This document shows, piece after piece, positions 23,598 to 34,078 of a DNA stretch of 64,000 nt. Under the pieces are notes generated by a model that saw only the letters and a program-made list of their open reading frames with translations, made no database searches and was not told where the DNA came from. The number at the start of each line of letters is the position of its first letter. Within the stretch, counting starts at the first letter, position 1. A program made the position numbers and the translations under genes. The stretch lies in assembly GCF_000699445.3 (NCBI RefSeq), contig NC_067196.1:82450364-82514363 (forward strand). The letters are read 5' to 3'. The DNA is from Schistosoma haematobium. Lineage: Eukaryota; Platyhelminthes; Trematoda; Strigeidida; Schistosomatidae.

Positions 23598-23705
23598 GGC
23601 TAGCAGTTGGATCCAGGACCCATGTTTCACTCTTTTTAATAGTTATCATCTGGATGAACCTCCATCACACTCTTGGTGTTTACACTGGAATACTGCTTGA
23701 ATTCT
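23598..23705 (-). repeat. SINE relic with decayed hammerhead core
   Basis: On the minus strand this reads ATCCAG, then a decayed core with a surviving GTGAAAC, then GTC and CTGGAT. The two outer blocks would pair as hammerhead stem I. The rest matches the body of the SINE at about 38,000. The core CUGANGA is mutated to AGATGATAA-like sequence, so it should be inactive. Confidence 0.55.
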
Positions 23706-23799
23706 ATCGAATAAGTTGCAATGTGGTGACTAGTTTAACTGACTCGGCACTACATGTTGAGTTGTTAGGTGGTCATTAATCAGTGTTCACTCAGCTGCA

Positions 23800-24481
23800 A
23801 AAGTCTCATTCCTACAAAAGAGTAGAAGACACTCGTAAGCTACTAGTATTTGACCACAAATGCCTTAGAAATATTGCTGGCGTCTGCTGGGATCACCGGG
23901 TAAGTAATAATGAGGCTAGAAGCAGGGTATTAGGGAATGATGGTAAATCAGTTGATGAGGTTGTGAATCTTCATCGACTGAGATGGTTGGGCCATGTGTC
24001 GCGTATGCCTGAACACCGACTACCACGACGTGCAATGCTGACTGGTGCTGCAGATGGTTGGAAGAAAGTTAGGGGCGGCCAAACGGAAAGGTGGCATCAG
24101 TGCTTGAAGTCACTAACTTCTAGTCTGAGCCATGTTGGTAGATGCAGACTACTTGGTTGGGGTCTGCGTGACAATCGTAACCAGTGGTTGGAGACTCTTG
24201 GTGACATGGCTCAGAATCGATCACAATGGCGTCGGTGTATACAATCTTTGTCTTCCCTTAAACTAAGAGATTAAAATCGCTTCATATCTTTCTTTCTACG
24301 AACTAATTCTTCCTTCATTTACTATATCCTTATTGCAATCTTTCTTTTATATATTGCCACCTCTGAATTAAATACTTTTATGAATCCGGTGTCCATCTCG
24401 TTGTGTTAATGAAGTATGGCAACTTGGACCGATGCATATATGTGCCTGGTCCTACGTTGTAGCTGACTGACTGACTGACTG
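23800..24481 (+). mobile_element. RTE-clade LINE 3' end
   Basis: 5'-truncated copy. It encodes about 155 residues of the RTE C-terminal region to a natural stop: LLVFDHKCLRNIAGV, LHRLRWLGHVSRMPEHRLPR, RRAMLTGAADGWKK, LGDMAQNRSQWRRC. A ~190-bp 3' UTR ends in (CTGA)n at 24,462-24,481, as RTE elements end in short tandem repeats. The open frame suggests it is fairly young. Confidence 0.85.
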
Positions 24482-24605
24482 TAGCCCAAATAGTTCACTG
24501 ATAACGTCCCAAACTGTGGAGCTGTGTGACCTGGATTTAAATCCCACTAGGAGCACCAATCCCATCAGGATTGTAAAAAGATCCAATTGGTTGTTTAAGG
24601 TATGT
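24482..24605 (+). repeat. tRNA-headed SINE relic
   Basis: Contains an A-box-like TAGTTCACTGATAACG and a B-box-like GGATTTAAATCCC spaced as in tRNA-derived SINEs. It resembles the head of the SINE at 41,370-41,550 (minus strand). It directly abuts the simple repeat tail of the RTE copy. Confidence 0.45.
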
Positions 24606-25144
24606 ATGTGGCTGTACGATTTGTCTTTTTTGTATAGAACGTTTCGTTTTGATTGTTTCATATTCGTTTGTTCCAGTGGTCGTCTTTTTTAGGTTTGTTT
24701 ACATTATATACGATTTTAGTAATTTGTCATATAGGCATAATACACGAGTGTGTGTGTGTGTACATACCACCGTTTGTTGGTGTGTGTTATACTTTACTAT
24801 ATATTTATTTTTGTCATGTACGACCTTATCTGACCCAATTTTTTAAACCATGGACCAGAGAATATATAAAACGCTATTTAGCATTTCTTTGGATAAAGTT
24901 TTACCACAGTTCCAAGGACGTTTCATGTTTCCATCATGTTTAATTAATACAGTTTACATCAGTTGTATGCGTACTATCATGTGCTTGGGCTGACATTGTG
25001 CTTATTTGTTTTTAAAGGCATATGTCTATTATCTACATTTTGTATTAGTTATGCATAGAATAGTACACATTAGTTCAGTTTGTTAATGACTTACCTTGAG
25101 CACTAAATGTTTCACTGATTGAAATTAAACATGTAAATCACTGG

Positions 25145-25262
25145 ATGCCGGTTCAGTAGTGTAAAGATTGCACGCTTGCTGTGAGATCTGAAGGTCCTGG
25201 GTCCGATCGTTGGTGGAGTCGTGAAAGGACACTCGATGTTTGTCCAAGATCCGTTCAATGAT
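25145..25262 (+). repeat. tRNA-headed SINE relic
   Basis: GGTTCAGTAGTGTAAAG (A-box-like) and GGTCCTGGGTCCGATCG (B-box-like) with tRNA-like spacing, followed by a body that only weakly recalls the hammerhead-type SINEs (GGAGTC...AAAGGAC). Judged a relic, not a tRNA gene: no acceptor stem or anticodon arm can be drawn. Confidence 0.45.
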
Positions 25263-25612
25263 ATGATTTATTAAATTCATAAATTACAACTTTTGCTGGA
25301 AAGGGAGCTGTGTTATCCCAGTTGCAAAAATAGTAACACCATTAGCTCTGAAGAAATCTTGTCCATGGAAGATGAATACACTATTTTTAGATTATTAAAC
25401 GGTGGGAATTTTTTTAGCAGAATCAGTTATTTGCTTTCCGAGAGAAATTGGATTAAGCTCTTGACGGACAGTGATTAAAATTAATTAATATTACCCGAGA
25501 TTTTCCAGTATTTATATTCAACGATACGTTAGTCTCCTCAAATGATTAGAACACTCAGTTTGCAACTATTGATTTGAACTCAAACATGTTATGCCTTGTA
25601 AAATTACACTAC

Positions 25613-25907
25613 ACCAATGGTGTGCATGGGCTCCGAAATCCTGAGGAAACAAATGGCGTATGAACCAATTGTTGGTCACTCGCTACCATGGGACTGCATC
25701 TTCTGACGTTGCTTTACTGCCTTGTGGATTACACCATTAGGCCAATGGCTTGAGGCGTGGTCCTCCTAATAAAACCACCTGCATCGGTCTGGGCACCCGG
25801 GCAGTACCCCAGCCCTCAAATAAAGCGAATGATTCATGCGGCGTATATCAGTTTGGTTCCACCTTGTACCAATGTTTATGTGTTTAAATAAATAATCAAT
25901 AAATAAC
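25613..25907 (+). repeat. 0.5-kb retroposon family, copy R1 (5'-truncated)
   Basis: Matches the 3' 295 bp of the family: ACCAATGGTG, TATGAACCAATTGTTGGTCA, CCTTGTGGA, AATAAAACCACCTGCATCGG, GGGCACCCGGGCAGTA, then an (AAATAAAT)-type tail. It lacks the 5' part present in copies R2, R4 and R5. Confidence 0.85.
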
Positions 25908-26324
25908 TATTAGACCATAAATTCAAGCTTCACTCCACTCCAGATTTGGTCATCCAAGTAATGTCACTTGTTGTGGAACAAAAGTTTGGCCTCAAATGTT
26001 TACTTGGCCACATTGAAATTGGAAGTTGGTCACCGCTAGATATGATGTTGCTCAACTTAATTCGGAATTGAATTACAACACTAAACCTTGGAAAGATTTC
26101 AAGTCTTAATTTTTCATGGCTTTTCAGCCCGTGTTAGTCCATGATAACTACTATCCTGAAAGTCGAAGCAACTGATTATTTCAGAAATAGCTATATCTTT
26201 CCTAGTCATTTTAATCAACAGTAGCTGTAGCAAATGTCTATAAAATAAATTCACTTCATCTTCCATTATCGTGGTTTTTTTAACGAGTTTTTGTCGTGAT
26301 TTTAAACATGTATTATATTAACAG

Positions 26325-26472
26325 ATTCCAAGTTCAAGTGTACCGACCAATGGTGTTTCCGACAGAAATCAACTCAGAACATCAACTACTGCTATTACTG
26401 GTCAGATACGCAAACAACAATCTCCTGCTAATCGATATGATGAAGTGCCTTCTTTGGATGAAATTCGATCCT
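26325..26472 (+). CDS. DIP2: DIP2 exon 6 (linker)
   Basis: Residues 197-246, 148 nt, phase 0 to 1. Frame reads IPSSSVPTNGVSDRNQ ... NRYDEVPSLDEIRSC. TTAACAG acceptor; CCT|GTAATT donor. The linker is poorly conserved, so the call rests on frame continuity and splice sites. Confidence 0.8.
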
Positions 26473-27799
26473 GTAATTATTTTTTGTTCTTGATAATCCC
26501 TCTTTTTATGAGTCTTGTTCCGTAATAATTTAAGGGTGTGAAACATGGCCATCAATAATAGAGGATACTCCTAGGTTACTAGCATCCGATCATAGGTGTC
26601 TCCGAAGGATTATCTGTGTGTTTTGGGACCACTGAGTAAACAGTGCCTGGGTTAGGAACAGGGTACCTGGTTGGGGTTCGTATGGTTATTATAATCAAAG
26701 ATTGGAGACTTTGAATGACACGGGCCAAAATTGTTTGCAATGACGCAAATGCATCTGTTCTCTGTGTTCCCCCAAATTCTGTGATTCTGGATCCCCCAAA
26801 TTTTTTGTTTTGACTTCACTAGTTTATATTTCGTTTTCTTGAATCGTACCTTCTATACCTAACCCTTCCTATTACCACTAATGCTTTTACTATCTCTACT
26901 ATTCTGGGATTTGACTTGACATCATCACTCTGTGCTACTGGGGTATGACAATTTGAATGGATGTGCATATGTACTAGGTTCTACTTTACCACTTATTGAC
27001 TTTTTATGATTCGTAGTTAAAATTCTATTACTTTGTGTTCATTGCGGTGATAAAAATCTGATCGGTCGAGTTAAGCTGTTGTTTCTGTGTTAGTGGTTGA
27101 AACAACTCGCGTTTCAACCAAGAGGTTTTAGATTTAGATTCATTTTCTCCTACTCCAATTTGGGCGGAGGGTAGTACCATACTTTTCAAACAGTGCGGCT
27201 TAAGGTCGAGTACATAAACTTGTATTCAGTGGATTAAAACTTTATTACTTAAAATTTCAACCCTTTACGGTTACCAAGCAGTTGCATAGTGCTGTTTGCC
27301 AACGTACAATAGTTTTTTCTGCTTTTTTACACATATATTATTAATTAACATTTATTTTCAGTATATAGGGATTTCTGAAGATTGTAGGATTTTCATAATT
27401 TAAATCGTGTAATCATGTTAGCTAGATCACCATGGGAAACGGGAAAGCACCCGACAGGGTAAATGTATGTAGGTGTATATTTTAAGACAGTCTTTATAAA
27501 ACCTCCTTAGCTTTTAGATTACACTTTCAAAATGTTCATCAACGAAGTTGATGGAGATAAGCATTGGAAAATGTATAGTCTCCATGATTGACAGCTTTTT
27601 GACTTATCGTCAACTGAATTTACCACATTAATTTTTTTCTTCGTGATCAGTCTCGTGTTTATTCGTCGATTTATTCTAATATCATTATTCTTGCTGCTGG
27701 TGTTATCATTATTTGGGACAGTCTTCGATATACTTTTGTAATATTATTTCATGATTCATGTATTAATCAGTTGTAAATTTTTCAAAATGTTTTATTCAG
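26473..27799 (+). other. DIP2 intron 6
   Basis: 1,327 bp. Contains an old RTE 3' fragment (separate entry). The rest is AT-rich and unassigned. Confidence 0.75.
26530..27000 (+). mobile_element. RTE-clade LINE 3' end, decayed
   Basis: A diverged relative of the copy at 23,800-24,481. Recognisable landmarks are CATCCGATCATAGGTG (DHRC block), GTTGGGGTTCGTATGG (LGWGxRx), AGATTGGAGACTTTGAATGA (RLETLND) and a similar 3' UTR. Deletions and stops make it non-coding. Confidence 0.65.
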
Positions 27800-28045
27800 G
27801 TCAACCACCGATTCGATCTTCAAATAGAATAAATCAATCAGATGTAAATAGTCCATGGACTTACACAAACCAGCCTTCTAATCAACAAAATGGTAATTTA
27901 GATGGAGCATTGAATACCGCTGATTCGTTTGAACAGTTAGCTGCTCTTGCTGAAGCTCAGTTAAATTCTAATAATTTAGGGATGTACGATTATTCTGATC
28001 CATCAGTTAGTACTGTTTTTCATCAATCTCAAGTGATTTCTACTG
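27800..28045 (+). CDS. DIP2: DIP2 exon 7 (Asn/Gln-rich linker)
   Basis: Residues 246-328, 246 nt, phase 1-1. Encodes QPPIRSSNRINQSDVNSPW, TNQPSNQQNGN and a helical stretch, SFEQLAALAEAQLNS. Acceptor TTATTCAG; donor ACTG|GTAAAT. No catalytic role expected; the length exceeds that of vertebrate linkers. Confidence 0.88.
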
Positions 28046-28552
28046 GTAAATTTCATTCTTTTAGTGGATTCATAGCTTGCACGTATTGTATCGTTATCTC
28101 ACCATCTATGTGGATGTGTTTTCATAGAATAAAGTTTTTACATTTATTCATTACCGGGAGAAATAAATATAAGGATGATACTGATTCAAAAGTATACTGG
28201 TTACCTGCGTGAATTTTCGCGGTTATTTAAAGCTATGTAGTCAGTCGGTTATAATCAGAATAAGTACTTGTACGGGTGTGCATCAGTTCAAGTTGTCACA
28301 CCTCAAATCCATCAGAGTAACAGATGTAATTTTTAAATTGAGTTTCATAAGAATGGGAAGAAATATAAACTCTTATGGAAATCTTGACACGAAATAATAC
28401 AATTATAGAGGAATAAATGAAAAGCTACGAATAACATCTTTTGCTAAACTACACGTGTCTAATCATATGTTGGTACTCCTACGCAGCACCAAACTAGGAG
28501 GTCTGTATACATCATTATGTCTCAGACTAGTGGTTTAAGATTCCATGTATTA

Positions 28553-29148
28553 ATGCAACCGCGCTCCAAACTACATGTCGGAGCTTTTAATGTTAGAACC
28601 TTGTATCAGATAGCAGGTTTCGTTAGCTAGAACTGTAGACTCGCTCTATCGATGTGTACTGCGCACGCATACGTGGTCCAATTGCAGGCATTCATTTGAT
28701 CGCACTTTGTCAATACAAAGGATCGGCACAATTTACCCTTTGAGTGTCTAGAGACCCCGCTGCTACTTCCCATGGCCCCTCCGGTTTAGGTATAGAATTA
28801 AGTTTAAAAGCAGGAAAGGGTTGGTTAGACTGGATTCCAATAGACAGTCGCTTGTGCGCTGTCTGACTAAGTGGGAAAGTAAGGTAGGGACACACGCCGT
28901 TGCGTTTCCGTTGTCTCTGTCTACGCTTCCACCGATTACAGCTTGGTTGAAGCTAAAGATGAATTTTATAGGATGCTAACCAATGGTTAGAGACTTTGAA
29001 TGACATGGCTAAAAATCGCTTGCAATGGCACAGGTGCATCCATTCTTTGTCTCCCCCTTATTCTGAATTCCTCAAAACCTTTTTTGTTTTGATTTCACTA
29101 GTTTATATTTGGTTTTCTTGAATCGTATTTTCTATGCCTAATCTTATT
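28553..29148 (+). mobile_element. RTE-clade LINE, internally deleted
   Basis: Begins with an endonuclease N-terminus (GAFNVRTLYQ-like) and, further on, GLGIELSLKAGKG and LDWIPIDSRLCAV, which match the element at 55.3-57.5 kb. At about 28,970 it jumps directly to the C-terminal QWLETLNDMAKNRLQWHRC-like sequence and 3' UTR. The whole RT is deleted, and frames are broken. Its 3' end is cut by retroposon R2. Confidence 0.75.
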
Positions 29149-29653
29149 ATATATTTGAATACACAAATATTAGTACAAAGGGGTACCGAATACATATGCG
29201 CTACACAAGTCACTTGGTTTGTGTGTGGGCCGTGACACTGCCCGGGTGCCCAAACCGATGCAGGTGGTTTTATTAGGGGGCCACAGCTTGAGCTTTCGAC
29301 CTGAAGGTCTGGTCCACAAGGCAGTGGAGCATCGTAAGGAGATGCAGTCCCATGGTAGCCAGTGACCAACGATTGGTTCATACGCCATTTGTTCCTTCAG
29401 GAATCTGGAGCCTATGTGCACCATTGGTTTGGAATCAGGGTTTTCCAATTCCCCTAGGTGAAATCTCCATATCCACCAGCCCGGTTAAATCGCCGGGCAT
29501 TCTCTTTTTGTCCTCTCAATTTCGTAAGCAACACGAGAAGGCAGTGAGTAGAACTTCCTTGGCAGAGGCTATATACGCGTGGCCATGTGAGATCATTTGG
29601 AGAGGGAGAGCAGGCTCTCTCCACTCTCGGCCGTACCAGGACATTTGGGGGCA
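29149..29653 (-). repeat. 0.5-kb retroposon family, copy R2
   Basis: Near full-length minus-strand copy (about 505 bp). On the minus strand it starts TGCCCCCAAATGTCCTGGTA, and it ends in TTTGTGTATTCAAATATATA-like tail sequence. Both strands keep ~100-codon ORFs shared with the other copies. Confidence 0.85.
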
Positions 29654-29654
29654 G

Positions 29655-29765
29655 TCAATTAAGTTGATGTAGAGTGATGAATTCCATTCAATTAGTTGTT
29701 CCACAATTATCCGTAGTGTTGCGATTTGGTTAGTACACGATCGATTCTTACGAAAAACACCCAAA
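29655..29765 (-). mobile_element. SR2-like RTE reverse transcriptase fragment
   Basis: About 110 bp very similar to 31,755-31,860 of the intron 8 LINE. The minus strand encodes FRKNRSCTNQIATLRIIVEQ and EWNSSLYINLID, an RT finger/palm segment. It starts immediately after the 5' end of retroposon R2, suggesting a chimeric insertion or a cut of one element by the other. Confidence 0.8.
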
Positions 29766-30063
29766 CTTACTAAACTAAACAAATCATAGATCAACTCCAA
29801 GGTGGATATTTCAATGTTTTAGTTATAAATGTATATTTCCGTCTATATATATTCGATCTTGTAGCTGATCTGTTCACTGAGGCTTCTTTCTTAAGTATTG
29901 GTCAATTTAGTATATATTTCAGTGGTAAGTAACTGAATCAAAAAATTACTCGTGTGATTTAGTCTGCATCTCGATTTTCCAATTTTTGTTTATTGGTTTA
30001 TAAACATTTTTAACTTAATTATGCCGTAATATTGTCAATTTATATGTTTATTTTCGAATTCAG

Positions 30064-30596
30064 TTTATCAACCCCAGTCTGGAGTCAATTCATGTCCAAT
30101 ATCCATGACTCAGAATGGTCAGCGATCTCATATATTTGGAAGTGTTAGTGTGCTCCCTAGTTTTGCTAGTGGTGTCATATCAAATGGTAATTCAGGACAT
30201 ACAAACCATGAATTCGTTCCTTCATCATCAGCGTATGACTTACAAGGTCAACAAGACCAGTATTCTCAGTCAAACCAGCCAGTTTCACTAGCATCTTCGT
30301 CATCTGCTGATCTTGATAATAGTAATAGTAGGAAGTTCTCATCACCAGTAACAGGAGAGTCAGTTGGACAAGATCCTTCCTCTGATACCAGTCAAACGAC
30401 AGGCTTTGTATGTCATAATCGTGTATCAGAAAAAATTCAAAAATTAGTCAACACTTTGAAACGTCCCAAACGATATCCATTACCCGAATATTTCCTTGAT
30501 GATGAAGATCAAGTACTTGTAAGACCTGTTGTTGATCCTACGGCACCACGTCCCAGAGGTCTTCCGTCTGAGCCACTTATAGGAGAAGAGCTAGTT
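30064..30596 (+). CDS. DIP2: DIP2 exon 8 (Ser-rich linker to ANL domain 1)
   Basis: Residues 328-505, the longest exon (533 nt), phase 1 to 0. The first two thirds are Ser/Gln/Asn-rich (SVSVLPSFASGVISNGNSG, QGQQDQYSQSNQP). The end has conserved DIP2 features: RVSEKIQKLVNTLKRPKR, PLPEYFLDDED and a Pro-rich stretch before ANL domain 1. TTCAG acceptor, GTT|GTAAGT donor. Confidence 0.93.
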
Positions 30597-30637
30597 GTAA
30601 GTTTTCTATTTTAACAGGTTTATCGTCTTATAATCGC

Positions 30638-30652
30638 TATATTGTATGCCTT
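30638..30652 (+). repeat. Target-site duplication, left copy
   Basis: TATATTGTATGCCTT, identical to 33,871-33,885. It flanks the intron 8 LINE. Confidence 0.93.
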
Positions 30653-33600
30653 ACTTACTTACTTACGCCTGTTACTCCTCGTGAAGGAGCATAGGCCGCT
30701 CACCAGCATTCTCCATCCAACCCTGTCCTGGGCAATCCTTTCTAGCTCCGTCCAGTTGTAATTCATCGTTTTCATATCTGCTTCTATTATCCGACGCAAT
30801 ATGTTCTTTGGCCTTGCTCTTTTTCGCTTCCATTCAGGATTCCAAGTTAGGGCTTGCCTCGTGATGCAGTTTGACGATTTGCGTAATGTATGTCCTATCC
30901 ATTTCCATCGTCTTTTCCTAATTTCTTCTTCAGCTGGAAGTTGGTTTGTTCTCTCCCACAGAAGGCTATCGCTGATGGTATCCGGCCAATGGATGTTGAG
31001 TATCTTGCGTAGACAGCTATTTATAAATACTTGTACTTTCTTGATTGTGGTTGTTATAGTTCTCCAAGTTTCAGCTCCATACAGTAGAGCTGACTGTCTT
31101 GACGTTCGTATTGAAGATTCTCACTTTGATATTGGTTGAAAGTTGTTTTGAGTTCCATATGTTCTTCAATTGTAGGAATGCGACCCTTGCTTTGCCGATC
31201 CTCTCCTTTACGTCTGCATCTGAACCTCCTTGTTCATCGATGATACTTCCTAGGTATGTGAAGGACTCTACATCTTCCAGAGTTTCGCCATCAAGAGTTA
31301 TTGGATTGCTGTTTTCCGCTTTGAATTTGAGGACCTTGGTTTTCCCCTTGTGTATGTTGAGGCCTACTGATGCAGAGACTGCTGCTACACTGGCTGTCTT
31401 CATCTGCATCTGTTCGTGTGTACGTGATAGGAGGGCTAGGTCATCTGCGAAGTCCAAATCGTCTAATTGATTCTGAGCTGTCCATTGTATTCCGTGTTTT
31501 CCTTCAGATGTCGAAGTCTTCATAATCCAGTCGACCACCAGAAGAAAGAGGAAGGGAGAGAGTAGACAGCCTTGCCTGACTCCGGTCCTTACTTGGAATG
31601 CATCTGTCAGCTGTCCTCCATGCACTACTTTGCACTGTAGTCCGTCGTATGAGTTCCGGATAATAATAATAATCTTCTCAGGAACTCCGTAGTGTCGAAG
31701 AAGTCTCCATAATGTCCTCCTATCTACACTGTCGAATGCCTTTTCATAATCAATGAAGTTGATGTATAGTGATGAGTTCCACTCAACTGATTGTTTGACG
31801 ATGATCCGTAGTGTTGCAATTTGGTCTGTGCACGACCGATCCTTACGGAATCCAGCTTGTTGATCTCGAAGTTGGGCGTCTACTGCATCCTTCATCCGGT
31901 TCAGCAACACTCTGTTGAAGACTTTCCCTGGTATTGACAGTAGTGTGATTCCTCTGTAGTTTTCACATTTGCTCAGATCTCCTTTCTTTGGAAACTTGAT
32001 GAGGTGTCGTTCTTTCCAGTCCATCGGCACTTGTTCCTCCTCCCAAATCTTTTTGAATAGAAGATAAAGCATGCTTGTGGTTGCTTCGATGTCTGATTTC
32101 AGTGCTTCATCTGGTATGTTGTCGGGTCCTGCTGCTTTCCCGTTCTTGATTTGTCTGACGGCCATTCTAATTTCTTCCGTCGTTGGTGGGCTGACATCTA
32201 TAGGAAGATCTATGTGTGCTGCTTCGATGTCCGGTGGATTCATTGGAGCTAGCCTATTCAGGAGTTCCTCGAGGTATTCTACCCATCTGTTCTGCTGTTG
32301 TTGAATTTCAGTGATTGGCTTGCCTTCTTTGTCTTTGACCAGTCTCTCTGGTTTACTGTATTTCCCTGATAGTTTCTTCGTTGTATCGTAGAGCTGTTTC
32401 ATATTTCCTTCTCTAGCAGCTTTTTCCGCTTTCGTTACTAGTTCTTCCATGTAATTCTTCTTGTCGGCTCTAATGCTCTTCTTCACTTGCTTGTTTGCTT
32501 CTATGTATTCAGCTTGTGCTTGGACCTTCTCTGCTCGTGTTCGGCTGTTGTTAATTGCTGTCTGCTTGTTTTTCCTTTCTTTGATCTTGTCCAGTGTTTC
32601 TATAGAGGTCCATTCCTTATGATGGTGTTTCTTTAAGCCCGGAATCTCTTGACACGTTGAAGTTAATGCTTTCTTGATACCTTTCCAGTTGTCATCCATA
32701 GTAGTTTCTTCTTCCTTCAGTAGATCTTGTGAGGCTTGGAACCTGTTGTTGAGTGCTATCTTGAATTCATTGAGTTTGTCAGTATCTCGAAGGAAGGCTG
32801 TATTGAACCTTTGTAGTGCTGTTTGTCCACTTGTCCAGTTCTTTTTAGCTTCAGTTTTAAATTGGCTACAACTAGGTGGTGATCTGAAGCTATGTCAGCT
32901 CCTCTTCTGGTTCTCACGTCTTCCATTGTCCTTCGGAATTTTTTGTTGATGCAAATATGATCTATTTGGTTCTCTGTAGTGTGGTCCGGTGAGATCCATG
33001 TAGCATTGTGTATGCGTTTGTGTGGAAATATTGTGCCTCCTATGACCAATTCGTTGAATGCACACAGATTCGCAAATCTTTCCCCATTTCTGTTTCTCTC
33101 TCCCAGTCCATGTCGTCCCATGATATCTTCATATCTGGTGTTGTCTATTCCAACTTTGGCATTTAGATCTCCCATCAGAATAGTTAGGTCCTTCCTTGGG
33201 CATTTCTCTATGATTGACTGTAGCCGCTCGTAGAATTGATCTTTAATGTCGTCTTTGCTATCATTGGTGGGTGCATAACATTGGATGATATTCATTAAGA
33301 TCCCCTCCTTCTTTGTTTTGAATGATGCTTTGATGATTCTGGATCCGTGAGATTCCCATCCTACAAGTGCATTTCGTGCTACTTTGGACAGCATAAGAGC
33401 GACTCCCTGAGTGTGTGGAGCATTGTCCTCTTCGTGACCGGAGTATAGCAGCATCTCTCCCGTAGCTAGCCTTTTCTGTTCAGCTTGGGTCCAGTGAGTT
33501 TTGCTGATTCCCAGTACTGCTAAGTTGTATCTCCTCATTTCCATTGATATTTGACTGGTCTTCCCGGTTTCCCACATTGTTCGAACGTTCCATGTACCTA

Positions 33601-33870
33601 TAAAAATTGTTGCTCTGGTTGTTAGAAGGGATATCAGCCTCGTGGCTTCCGAAGGAACTCGGCTTTGACCATGAAGCGTCCTAATTCTTCTAAATGAAGA
33701 CCTTCTAACTCCCAGGGCAGAGTTAAAATGGTTTGAATTATTTATTTTGGTAAGCGTTTTTTTAGCGAGTTAGTTTTCTACGGGATGGGGACGCTAATCC
33801 CATGCCCAACCCTCCTCCTTTACCCGGGCTTGGGATCGGCAGTAACCCTATAAGAGCTACAGGCGGAGTT
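30651..33870 (-). mobile_element. RTE-clade (SR2-like) LINE, near full length
   Basis: A 3.2-kb non-LTR retrotransposon on the minus strand. Its 3' end is (TAAG)n at 30,651-30,664. The endonuclease starts in frame upstream of 33,577 (TIFIGTWNVRTMWETGK) and has catalytic motifs LTILMGDLNAKVG, NQIDHICINK and ASDHHLVV. The RT (32,699-31,071) has AAGPDNIPDEALKS, NYRGITLLSIPGK, QAGFRKDRSCTDQIATL, INFIDYEKAFDSVDR, TGVRQGCLLSPFLF and FADDLALLS, with the catalytic Asp pair intact. Two frame breaks, near 32,756 and 31,075, separate the endonuclease, the RT and the C-terminal tail of what would be one ~1,000-residue ORF. It is therefore recent but probably not autonomous. Its orientation is antisense to DIP2. 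SR2-like is a family-level inference. Confidence 0.93.
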
Positions 33871-33885
33871 TATATTGTATGCCTT
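33871..33885 (+). repeat. Target-site duplication, right copy
   Basis: Exact repeat of 30,638-30,652. Confidence 0.93.
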
Positions 33886-33940
33886 CGATGTTTATATATG
33901 AACCGTCTAACGTTTTGATCGTAATTTGTTTTTATTGTAG

Positions 33941-34078
33941 ATACCTTCTGGTTTACCAAGAAATCTAGAATCTGCGCTTCAGCGTTACGCTAGCTTGAGT
34001 TGTAAAACACCTGCCTTAACTTGTTTAGACGTATCTGGCAGACCAACTCAGGTGCTAACTTACGCAAAATTGCTGCAA
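33941..34078 (+). CDS. DIP2: DIP2 exon 9 (start of ANL domain 1)
   Basis: Residues 506-551, 138 nt, phase 0-0. Encodes IPSGLPRNLESALQRYASLS, then KTPALTCLDVSGRPTQ and LTYAKLL, matching the opening of the first adenylate-forming domain (SLQRWG...KSPCLTALD...LTYGKL in vertebrates). TTGTAG acceptor; CAA|GTATGT donor. Confidence 0.95.

Larger units (their letters stand above)
23305..26324 (+). other. DIP2 intron 5
   Basis: 3,020 bp. Holds a short AT repeat (about 23,402-23,417), a SINE relic, an RTE LINE 3' end, two tRNA-headed SINE relics, a short TG run (about 24,750) and a 0.5-kb retroposon copy, each listed separately. The remainder is unremarkable. Confidence 0.8.
28046..30063 (+). other. 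DIP2 intron 7
   Basis: 2,018 bp. Carries a deleted RTE copy, retroposon R2 and an SR2-like RT fragment in direct succession (28,553-29,762), listed separately. The remainder is AT-rich. Confidence 0.8.
30597..33940 (+). other. DIP2 intron 8
   Basis: 3,344 bp, of which about 3.2 kb is the antisense RTE LINE. The flanking native intron is only about 120 bp, so the ancestral intron was very short. Confidence 0.9.

Noticed and set aside
24462..24481. (CTGA)n tandem array as a stand-alone microsatellite
   Set aside because: It is the 3' tail of the RTE copy ending there.
25145..25262. Possible tRNA gene
   Set aside because: Only A- and B-box-like segments are present. No acceptor stem, anticodon arm or terminator could be drawn, and other SINE copies share the pattern.
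28209..28397. 62-codon ORF after exon 7 as an alternative exon end
   Set aside because: Exon 7 has a good GTAAAT donor and the frame continues in exon 8; the downstream ORF has no conservation to DIP2.
31099..31470. Plus-strand ORFs across 31-33 kb as host coding sequence
   Set aside because: They are antisense shadows of the RTE-clade LINE inserted in intron 8.
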